Source: Mycolicibacterium neoaurum (GTDB lineage: Bacteria > Actinomycetota > Actinomycetes > Mycobacteriales > Mycobacteriaceae). From it: DNA of 64,000 nt. Made by a program: the position numbers and the translations under genes. The DNA lies in the NCBI RefSeq assembly GCF_036946495.1, contig NZ_JAQIIX010000002.1:992001-1056000 (forward strand), in the 5' to 3' direction. The notes beneath the pieces were generated by a model. It did no database searches, was not told the origin of the DNA, and was given only the letters and a program-made list of their open reading frames with translations. Each line of letters begins with the position of its first letter. The stretch's first letter is position 1. Shown in pieces: positions 26,058 through 31,827 of this stretch.

Positions 26058-26478
26058 TCAGGCGTCGAGCTCGCGCGCCACTGCCTTGACGACCTCGGAG
26101 ACCCGACGAGCGACCTTGCGATCGGGGGTACTTGCCCTTACGCAGCTCCGGCTGGATGGTGCTCTCCAGCAGCGTGATCAGGTCACCGATCATGCCGTGC
26201 AGCTCGTCGGGGGTGTGCTTGTGCTCGACGGTGGCCGCCTCGCGGCGCGTACGGGACAGGCTCGGCGGCGGATCGATCAACTTGACCTGCAATGCCTGCG
26301 GGCCGCGGCGGCCTGCGGCGATACCGAACTCGACCTTCTGGCCGGCCTTGAGCCCCTCGACACCCGAGGGCAGCGCTGAGGAACGCACATAGACGTCTTC
26401 GCCTTCCTCCTGGGAGAGAAAGCCGAAGCCCTTCTCGGAGTCGTACCACTTCACCTTGCCGGTCGGCACTGCTGTCAC
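26058..26478 (-). CDS. cspB: Cold-shock protein CspB, frame broken near the 3' end
   Basis: The N-terminal cold-shock domain is intact (TGKVKWYDSEKGFGFLSQEE, with RNP1-like KGFGF and RNP2-like DVYV), followed by the mycobacterial extension (HKHTPDELHGMIGDLITLLE). After residue 118 (ELRKGKYP) the frame as written drifts into a basic nonsense tail ending at 26023. Removing one G from the run of five at 26124-26128 restores DRKVARRVSEVVKAVAREL and a stop at 26058, giving 139 residues as expected for CspB. Start GTG 26478; GTG 26469 is possible. This is either a base-calling error in the homopolymer or a real frameshift. Confidence 0.88.
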
Positions 26479-26506
26479 CCGTTCACTCGGTAGATCACAT
26501 AATTAA

Positions 26507-26530
26507 TGCGTCCCGCCTGCGCAGGACGCA
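26507..26530. promoter_or_regulatory. Inverted repeat between cspB and yccF
   Basis: Arms TGCGTCC (26507-26513) and GGACGCA (26524-26530) flank a 10-nt spacer. It begins 28 bp upstream of the cspB start codon and could be an operator or a structured part of the cspB leader. Only the symmetry is seen. Confidence 0.4.
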
Positions 26531-26579
26531 ATGGCTTTGATCCTAACAAGTAGGCTGGGAGGACAGCCCGGAGGAGACC

Positions 26580-26978
26580 ATGCGCCTGATCCTGAACGTC
26601 ATCTGGTTGATCTTCGGCGGGCTCTGGCTGGCACTGGGCTACTTCCTCGCCGGGATCATCTGCTTCATCCTGATCGTCACCATCCCGTTCGGCTTCGCCG
26701 CCTTCCGCATCGGCGTCTACGCCCTGTGGCCGTTTGGTTATAAGGTCGTCGACAAGCCCGGGGTGCGGCCCGGCGCGGCCATCGGCAACATCATCTGGCT
26801 GATCGTCGCCGGCATCTGGCTGGCGATCGGTCACGTGCTCTCCGCGATCGCGTTCGCCATCACCATCATCGGGATCCCGCTGGCCATCGCGACGCTCAAG
26901 CTGATCCCGGTCTCGCTGATGCCGCTGGGTAAGGAGATCGTGCCGACCGACGAACCGTTCGCCGGAGTCGCGCGGTGA
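26580..26978 (+). CDS. YccF family inner membrane protein
   Basis: 132 residues with two copies of the YccF (DUF307) unit. Each has two hydrophobic spans: ILNVIWLIFGGLWLALGYFL and FCFILIVTIPFG-type in the first, GNIIWLIVAGIWLAIGHVL and AITIIGIPLAIATLKL in the second, with the family motif IPFG/IGIP and the ALWPFG end. A strong RBS GGAGGAG precedes the ATG. Its end overlaps moaA2 by 4 bp (GTGA), so a membrane protein of unknown function is co-translated with a molybdopterin enzyme. Confidence 0.9.
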   Translation: MRLILNVIWLIFGGLWLALGYFLAGIICFILIVTIPFGFAAFRIGVYALWPFGYKVVDKPGVRPGAAIGNIIWLIVAGIWLAIGHVLSAIAFAITIIGIPLAIATLKLIPVSLMPLGKEIVPTDEPFAGVAR

Positions 26979-28030
26979 CCGTGACCAATCTCGGGCTGCC
27001 CATGCCGACCCGGCGGAACACCCCCGGCATGCCGACCAGCGGACCGCTGGTGGACACCTTCGGCCGTATCGCCACGGATCTGCGCGTCTCGCTGACCGAC
27101 CGCTGCAATCTGCGCTGCACCTACTGCATGCCCGCCGAGGGGCTGGACTGGTTACCCGACGACCAGCTACTGCGCGCCGACGAACTGGCCCGGCTGTTGC
27201 GTATCGCCGTCACGCGGCTCGGCATCACCAGCATCCGGTTCACCGGAGGGGAGCCGCTGGTGTCACGCAACCTCGAGGCCACCATCGCCGCCGCCGCGGC
27301 GTTGCGTCCCCGCCCCGAGATCGCCGTCACCACCAACGGCCTCGGTCTCCAGCGGCGCGCCAGGGGACTCAAGGAAGCCGGCCTGAACCGGGTGAACGTC
27401 TCGCTGGACACGGTCAACGCCGAGCATTTCGCCCAGATCACCCGGCGCGACCGGCTCGCTGATGTGTTGGCGGGCCTGGCGGCGGCCGCCCAGGCCGGGC
27501 TGGGACCGGTCAAGGTCAACGCCGTCCTGGATCCGCGGACCGGCCTCGATGATGTGGTGCCGTTGCTGCGCTTCTGCCTGCAACACGGCTATCAGCTCAG
27601 GATCATCGAACAGATGCCGTTGGACGCCGGCCACGAGTGGTCGCGTGCGAAGACCATCGACGGTCAGACGGTCCTGGACACCCTGCGCCGGCATTTTGAT
27701 CTCCGGCCCGACCCGGCCCCGCGTGGCTCGGCACCGGCCCAGCTGTGGCGGGTGGACGGCGGAACCGGCACCGTCGGCGTCATCGCCTCGGTATCGGAGT
27801 CGTTCTGTGCAGCGTGTGACCGAACCCGGCTGACCGCCGACGGACAGATCCGCAACTGCCTGTTCGCGACGACGGAGACGGACCTGCGCCGGCTGCTGCG
27901 CGATGGCGCCGACGACGACGCGCTCGAGACGGCCTGGCGTTCGGCAATGTGGGCGAAGGCGGCCGGACACGGCATCAACGACCCCGGATTCATCCAGCCG
28001 GCGCGGCCGATGAGCGCCATCGGCGGGTAG
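26975..28030 (+). CDS. moaA2: GTP 3',8-cyclase MoaA
   Basis: 351-residue radical SAM enzyme that, with MoaC, turns GTP into cyclic pyranopterin monophosphate, the first step of molybdenum cofactor synthesis. The radical SAM cluster ligands are Cys44, Cys48 and Cys51 (CNLRCTYC). The C-terminal second cluster is ESFCAACDRTR ... IRNCLF. SIRFTGGEPLVSR binds SAM, and the protein ends in the conserved Gly-Gly tail (SAIGG). GTG start at 26975 overlaps yccF. moaD2 starts 2 bp downstream. moaC2 lies 3 kb away in the convergent operon. Confidence 0.97.
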   Translation: MTVTNLGLPMPTRRNTPGMPTSGPLVDTFGRIATDLRVSLTDRCNLRCTYCMPAEGLDWLPDDQLLRADELARLLRIAVTRLGITSIRFTGGEPLVSRNLEATIAAAAALRPRPEIAVTTNGLGLQRRARGLKEAGLNRVNVSLDTVNAEHFAQITRRDRLADVLAGLAAAAQAGLGPVKVNAVLDPRTGLDDVVPLLRFCLQHGYQLRIIEQMPLDAGHEWSRAKTIDGQTVLDTLRRHFDLRPDPAPRGSAPAQLWRVDGGTGTVGVIASVSESFCAACDRTRLTADGQIRNCLFATTETDLRRLLRDGADDDALETAWRSAMWAKAAGHGINDPGFIQPARPMSAIGG

Positions 28031-28032
28031 TT

Positions 28033-28290
28033 ATGGACGACATACAGATCGTGGTTCGGTATTTCGCGGCCGCTCGGGCCGCGGCGGGAACCGAGACCGA
28101 GACGCTGCGACTCCCGACCGGCACCACGGTGCTCGACGTCGTCGGCGAACTTGCCGAGCGCGGCCCCGAGCTGGCCAAGGTGCTTGCACGTTGCTCGTAT
28201 CTGGTCGACGGTCTGGCGGTGCGCGATAAAAGCGTTCCGCTCTCAACGTCCGAGACGCTCGACGTGTTACCCCCTTTCGCCGGCGGATAG
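28033..28290 (+). CDS. moaD2: Molybdopterin synthase small subunit MoaD
   Basis: 85-residue ubiquitin-like sulfur carrier. The fold is recognisable (VVRYFAAARAAAGTETETLR ... LAERGPELAKVLAR ... SETLDVLPPFAGG) and it ends in the essential Gly-Gly, which is thiocarboxylated and feeds sulfur to molybdopterin. ATG 28033 is 2 bp after the moaA2 stop. Its partner moaE2 is encoded in the convergent operon beyond rpfA. The CRP-like site for the next gene begins directly after this stop. Confidence 0.95.
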   Translation: MDDIQIVVRYFAAARAAAGTETETLRLPTGTTVLDVVGELAERGPELAKVLARCSYLVDGLAVRDKSVPLSTSETLDVLPPFAGG

Positions 28291-28291
28291 C

Positions 28292-28307
28292 CGTGATTTG
28301 CGTCACA
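28292..28307. promoter_or_regulatory. CRP-like binding site upstream of rpfA
   Basis: CGTGA-TTTGCG-TCACA fits the TGTGA-N6-TCACA consensus of Crp family regulators with one mismatch. A second, weaker palindrome GGTGA-N5-TCACC follows at 28309-28323. Control of rpfA by the mycobacterial CRP (Rv3676) has been reported, which supports this reading. Confidence 0.75.
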
Positions 28308-28510
28308 TGGTGAACTGGTCACCGGGTATATACCTGCGGTTTGCGTCCCGAAAAAACCTGCGGAAACGCCCGAGCTCCCTGCGCCTTTAATGTCCTCTCA
28401 TAGTTCTTAAGCACGGGAAACGCCGATAGCTGACCAAGGTGACGCTCCAAGGTTCACGGGCTACCGTCTTGCCAAGCCTTTCGACCCAAATCGGTTGGCC
28501 CGCCTTGACT

Positions 28511-28700
28511 GATTGCGCCGAGCTCCATCCATCAGTCAAGGGACACACCAACAAATTGGATGGAGGCGGGGGACCCACCGGTCCGCCGAACAAGCAGACC
28601 AGGGACCGCAAGGTTCCTTGGGGTGAAGCTCTGGTCACGACGACAGAGCCGGGCAACCTCTCCAGCCCGAACCCGACAGCTGACCTCGTGGGCGCTGATG
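28511..28700 (+). ncRNA. ydaO/yuaA-type c-di-AMP riboswitch in the rpfA leader
   Basis: Conserved ydaO-motif blocks are visible: GGCGGGGGACCCA at 28564-28576, TTGGGGTGAAGCTC near 28618, GCCGGGCAACCTCT at 28648-28661 and CCCGAACCCGACAGCTGACC at 28666-28685. A P1-like pairing GCGCC (28515-28519) with GGCGC (28691-28695) closes the element, and CTCCATCC (28523-28530) pairs with GGATGGAG (28558-28565). The class binds c-di-AMP and is known before rpf genes in actinobacteria. The rest of 28291-28718 holds the CRP-like site, a GGTATATACC palindrome at 28325-28334 and no gene. Boundaries are approximate. Confidence 0.9.
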
Positions 28701-28718
28701 AGAGGACCTTCTAGCTAC

Positions 28719-30128
28719 ATGAGTGGACGGCACCGTAAGCCCACGTCATCGTCAATAAGCGTCGCGAAGATCGCCTTCACGGGTGCAGTGATCGGCGGCG
28801 GCAGCATCGCACTCGCCGGTCACGCCGGCGCCGCCACCGATGCCGAATGGGACACCGTCGCGAACTGCGAGTCCAGCGGCAACTGGGCGATCAACACCGG
28901 CAACGGCTACCACGGTGGATTGCAGTTCTCGCCGAGCACCTGGGCCGGTCACGGTGGTGGCGAGTTCGCCCCGGCTGCCTACCTGGCCACCAAGGAAGAG
29001 CAGATCGCCGTCGCCGAGCGCGTGCTCGCCAGCCAGGGCAAGGGCGCCTGGCCCACCTGCGGTCGTGGCCTGTCGGGTCCGACGCCGCGCAACGTCCTCC
29101 CCGAGCCGGCACCGCTGGACAACCCGTTGGTCAATCCGCAGCTGCCGCCCCCGCCGCCCGCTCCGCTCCCCCCGGCACCTCTGCCGCCTGCCCCGGCCCC
29201 GGTCGACGCGCTCGCCGCTCCGCTGCCGCCGGCACCGCTGCCGCCCCCGCCCGCTCCCCTGCCTCCGGCCCCGATCGACGCCGTCCCGCTGGCCGCCCCG
29301 GCACCGCTTCCCCCCGCCCCGGCACCTCTGCCGCCTGCACCGGCCCCCGTCGATGCCGTCGCGCTCGGCGCCCCGGCACCCCTGCCGCCCGCGCCGATCG
29401 ACCCCGCTGCCCCGCTGCCGCCCGCCCCCGTGGACGCCGTCCCGCTGGCCGCCCCGGCTCCCCTGCCCCCCGCACCCGCTCCCTTGCCGCCGGCACCGGC
29501 CCCCGTCGATGCCGTCGCGCTGGCCGCTCCGGCCCCGCAGGCTCCTGTCGACCCCGCTGTGCCGCTGCCCGGCGCCCCGGTCGACGCGCTGCCGCTGGAC
29601 GCGCCGCTGCCGCCGGCCCCGGCCGTCAATGCCGCGAACTGGGACACCGCCGACGCCGCGCCCAACCAGCCACAGCTGTGGTCGCTGGAGGCCCCGCTGC
29701 CGATGGAGCCCGCCCCGGCGGTCCCCGCGCCCGTCCCGGCACCGGTACCCGCGCCAGGGGCACCCGTCGCGCCGCCGGTTGCGGATCCCGCCGCCCAGCC
29801 CGTCTCAGCCGAGCAAGCCGTCCCGGCCGAGGGCGTGCCGCATCTGGTCAGCCCGGAGAACCTTCCGCCGGGAACCACCCTCAATCCGAGTGCGCTCCCG
29901 AACGAGGGCCCGAACGTCAGCTACCTGCGTCAGATCTGGAACGCGGTGCAGCAGCAGCAGATCACCGGCCGCGACGCCCTGCTGGCGATCACCACCCAGC
30001 GCTCGCTGGCCGGCGAGGCTCCCGGACCGCAGGTGCCACAGGCTCCGCCGGCTCCCGGCGCACCGCTGCCCCCGCCGACCCCGGGTGCACCGGTCCTCAC
30101 CCCGGTTCCGCCCGCCCCGCTGCCCTGA
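28719..30128 (+). CDS. rpfA: Resuscitation-promoting factor RpfA
   Basis: 469 residues, secreted. The signal peptide (about 1-39, ending GHAGAA) is followed at once by the Rpf lysozyme-like domain at 41-115: WDTVANCESSGNWAINTGNG with catalytic Glu51, Cys50 and Cys114 forming the expected disulfide, and GLQFSPSTWAGHGG. A long Pro/Ala repeat region (about 127-310) and a conserved C-terminal segment (SYLRQIWNAVQQQQITGRDA) follow. Rpf proteins cleave peptidoglycan and wake dormant cells. ATG 28719 is chosen; AGAGGA lies 12 nt upstream, rather far. Control by the upstream riboswitch and CRP site is likely. Confidence 0.95.
   Translation: MSGRHRKPTSSSISVAKIAFTGAVIGGGSIALAGHAGAATDAEWDTVANCESSGNWAINTGNGYHGGLQFSPSTWAGHGGGEFAPAAYLATKEEQIAVAERVLASQGKGAWPTCGRGLSGPTPRNVLPEPAPLDNPLVNPQLPPPPPAPLPPAPLPPAPAPVDALAAPLPPAPLPPPPAPLPPAPIDAVPLAAPAPLPPAPAPLPPAPAPVDAVALGAPAPLPPAPIDPAAPLPPAPVDAVPLAAPAPLPPAPAPLPPAPAPVDAVALAAPAPQAPVDPAVPLPGAPVDALPLDAPLPPAPAVNAANWDTADAAPNQPQLWSLEAPLPMEPAPAVPAPVPAPVPAPGAPVAPPVADPAAQPVSAEQAVPAEGVPHLVSPENLPPGTTLNPSALPNEGPNVSYLRQIWNAVQQQQITGRDALLAITTQRSLAGEAPGPQVPQAPPAPGAPLPPPTPGAPVLTPVPPAPLP
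29140..29625 (+). repeat. Pro/Ala-coding tandem repeats inside rpfA
   Basis: Imperfect repeats encode variants of APLPPAPAPVDAV and ALAAPAPLPPAP. The near-identical units around 29281-29360 and 29431-29520 are the clearest. They make a long extended, probably wall-spanning linker and are likely to vary in copy number between strains. Confidence 0.85.
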
Positions 30129-30138
30129 CATAACACGT

Positions 30139-30174
30139 CAAGAAGCCCGCATCCCAGAGGATGCGGGCTTCTTG
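30139..30174. terminator. Bidirectional terminator between rpfA and moaE2
   Basis: A perfect 16-bp stem (30139-30154 with 30159-30174) encloses a 4-nt loop, 10 bp after the rpfA stop and 44 bp from the moaE2 stop. There is no long U tract on either strand, as often in mycobacterial terminators. Confidence 0.85.
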
Positions 30175-30217
30175 AGTTCTGGGTGTCGCGCCGATCGGCG
30201 CGGAAATCCTTCCGCGT

Positions 30218-30646
30218 CTAGGCCGAATTGACCCACTCGTCGGAGCCGTCGCCGAAATGCTGATGCTTCCAGACCGGCAGCCGCTCCTTGACGATGTCCA
30301 CCATTCGCGCGCACGTCGCGAATGCCGCGCCACGATGATCGGCGGCCACCGCCACTACGAGGGCGGCATCACCGATACTCAGATTGCCGATGCGGTGGCT
30401 CACGGCCACGGCACGGACGCCCTCGGCGCCGGCAGCGACCTCGTGCACGACATCGGTGAGGGTCTCCAGCGCCGATGGGTGCGCCGAGTACTCCAGCCGC
30501 GTGACCGTGCGCCCGCAGTCATGATCGCGGACCACCCCGGCGAACCCGACCACCGCGCCCGCCGCGGCGTGGGCCACCAGATCCTCATGTTCGGTCAGCG
30601 AGATCGGGTCCTCGGACAGCCCGACCCGCAGGACGTCAGCGCCCAT
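30218..30646 (-). CDS. moaE2: Molybdopterin synthase catalytic subunit MoaE
   Basis: 142 residues from ATG 30646. MoaE features: GAVVGFAGVVRDHDCGR, the arginine-rich loop and AVSHRIGNLSIGDAALVVAV, then the active-site end VDIVKERLPVWKHQHF with the catalytic lysines. It transfers sulfur from MoaD thiocarboxylate to precursor Z to make molybdopterin. The start overlaps the mog stop by 11 bp. It is the last gene of the moaC2-mog-moaE2 transcript and ends at the strong terminator shared with rpfA. Confidence 0.95.
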   Translation of the reverse strand: MGADVLRVGLSEDPISLTEHEDLVAHAAAGAVVGFAGVVRDHDCGRTVTRLEYSAHPSALETLTDVVHEVAAGAEGVRAVAVSHRIGNLSIGDAALVVAVAADHRGAAFATCARMVDIVKERLPVWKHQHFGDGSDEWVNSA

Positions 30647-31112
30647 GGTCACCCCCGGCGAGTTGATCGAGTGCGTGCTCCAGCACATCGGCCAGGACAG
30701 CGAGGCCGTCGCGCACCCCGCCCGACGAGCCGGGCAGGTTCACGATCAAGGTCGAGCCACTGACCCCGCAGATGCCGCGGGACAGCACCGATGTCGGCAC
30801 CTTGGGCAGGCCCGAGCGGCGGATGGCGTCGGCCAGGCCGGGAATTTGATAGTCCACGGCAGCCGCCGTGATATCGGCGGTGCGGTCGGTCGGTGAGATG
30901 CCGGTACCGCCGGAGGTGATGATGACCGACACCCGTTCGGCGACGGCGTGGCGCAGTGCGGTCTCCACATCATCACCGTCGGCCACCACCACCGGGTCGC
31001 CGGCGGCGAAGCCGCGCTCGCCCAGCCAGGCCGTGATGATCGGGCCGGTGCGGTCGGCGTAAACACCGGCGGCCGCCCGGGTCGAGGCGATGATGACCCG
31101 CGCGGTCCTCAT
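30636..31112 (-). CDS. mog: Molybdopterin adenylyltransferase / MoaB-Mog family protein
   Basis: 158 residues. Family signature SVIITSGGTGISPTDRTAD near residue 65 and GICGVSGSTLIVNLPGSSGG near 115, which bind molybdopterin and the nucleotide. It adenylates molybdopterin ahead of molybdate insertion. It overlaps moaC2 by 4 bp and moaE2 by 11 bp, so the three are tightly co-translated. Confidence 0.94.
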   Translation of the reverse strand: MRTARVIIASTRAAAGVYADRTGPIITAWLGERGFAAGDPVVVADGDDVETALRHAVAERVSVIITSGGTGISPTDRTADITAAAVDYQIPGLADAIRRSGLPKVPTSVLSRGICGVSGSTLIVNLPGSSGGVRDGLAVLADVLEHALDQLAGGDHGR

Positions 31113-31576
31113 GGGGTCCAGGTGCCCGTTTTGCCGCCCTCTTTGCGCAGCACGTGCACGTCGTCGATGCGGGCGGCGGGATCGACGGCCTTGATCATGT
31201 CGTAGACGGTCAGCGCGGCGATGCTGACCGCCGTCAGCGCCTCCATCTCCACGCCGGTGCGGTCGGTGGTGCGGACGGTGGCGGTGATCGTCACGTCCGT
31301 TGCTCCGATGCCGAACTCGACGTCGACACCGGTCAGCGCCAGTTGATGACAGAGCGGGATGAGATCACTGGTGCGTTTGGCCGCCATGATGCCGGCCACC
31401 CGCGCGGTGGGCAGCGCGTCCCCCTTGGGCAAACCGCCCGAGGCGATCAGTTCGATGACATCGGCCCGGGTGTGCACGCTCCCACGGGCGACGGCTGTGC
31501 GCTTGGTCGTGGACTTGGCTGTCACGTCGACCATGTGCGCCGCGCCGGCCTCGTCGAGGTGCGAAAGGCCGCTCAC
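31109..31576 (-). CDS. moaC2: Cyclic pyranopterin monophosphate synthase MoaC
   Basis: 155 residues, works directly after MoaA. Motifs: AHMVDVTAKSTTKRTAVA, GDALPTARVAGIMAAKRTSD, LIPLCHQL with the conserved His, GVEMEALTAVSIAALTVYDM and the end HVLRKEGGKTG. GTG start at 31576 is 2 bp from the stop of a small upstream gene. The operon converges on rpfA, while moaA2 and moaD2 sit on its other side, so the pathway genes bracket rpfA. Confidence 0.96.
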   Translation of the reverse strand: MSGLSHLDEAGAAHMVDVTAKSTTKRTAVARGSVHTRADVIELIASGGLPKGDALPTARVAGIMAAKRTSDLIPLCHQLALTGVDVEFGIGATDVTITATVRTTDRTGVEMEALTAVSIAALTVYDMIKAVDPAARIDDVHVLRKEGGKTGTWTP

Positions 31577-31578
31577 CG

Positions 31579-31770
31579 CTACTTGTTGACGACGGTGACC
31601 GGGTGCACGTACGGCAGTTCCTCGGCCGGCAGCGGGAAGGTGACGTCGCCGAACGGGGACAGCGATCCGGTGCGGTCGCTGACAAGCTCGCTGACTGCGT
31701 GGTCACCCTCGGCCACCTCGGGCCAGCCGTTGTCTACGTATTGGTTCTTCTTGTCTGCCACACCCGACAT
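31579..31770 (-). CDS. Small conserved hypothetical protein (Rv0863-like position)
   Basis: 63 residues, MSGVADKKNQYVDNGWPEVA and so on to a C-terminal PLPAEELPYVHPVTVVNK. No signal peptide, no membrane span and no recognised domain. It is 2 bp upstream of moaC2 on the same strand, so it is very likely the first gene of the molybdenum cofactor operon. It is divergent from the helicase-associated gene. Function unknown. Confidence 0.72.
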   Translation of the reverse strand: MSGVADKKNQYVDNGWPEVAEGDHAVSELVSDRTGSLSPFGDVTFPLPAEELPYVHPVTVVNK

Positions 31771-31827
31771 TGTGGCAGGTACTACGCGCGGTGGCGAGAC
31801 CGGGACGCTGCTTTACGCTGGTCAGCA

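Noticed and set aside
29140..29625. Direct repeats resembling a CRISPR array
   Set aside because: They are in frame inside rpfA, encode Pro/Ala linker units, and lack uniform repeats with unique spacers or any cas gene.
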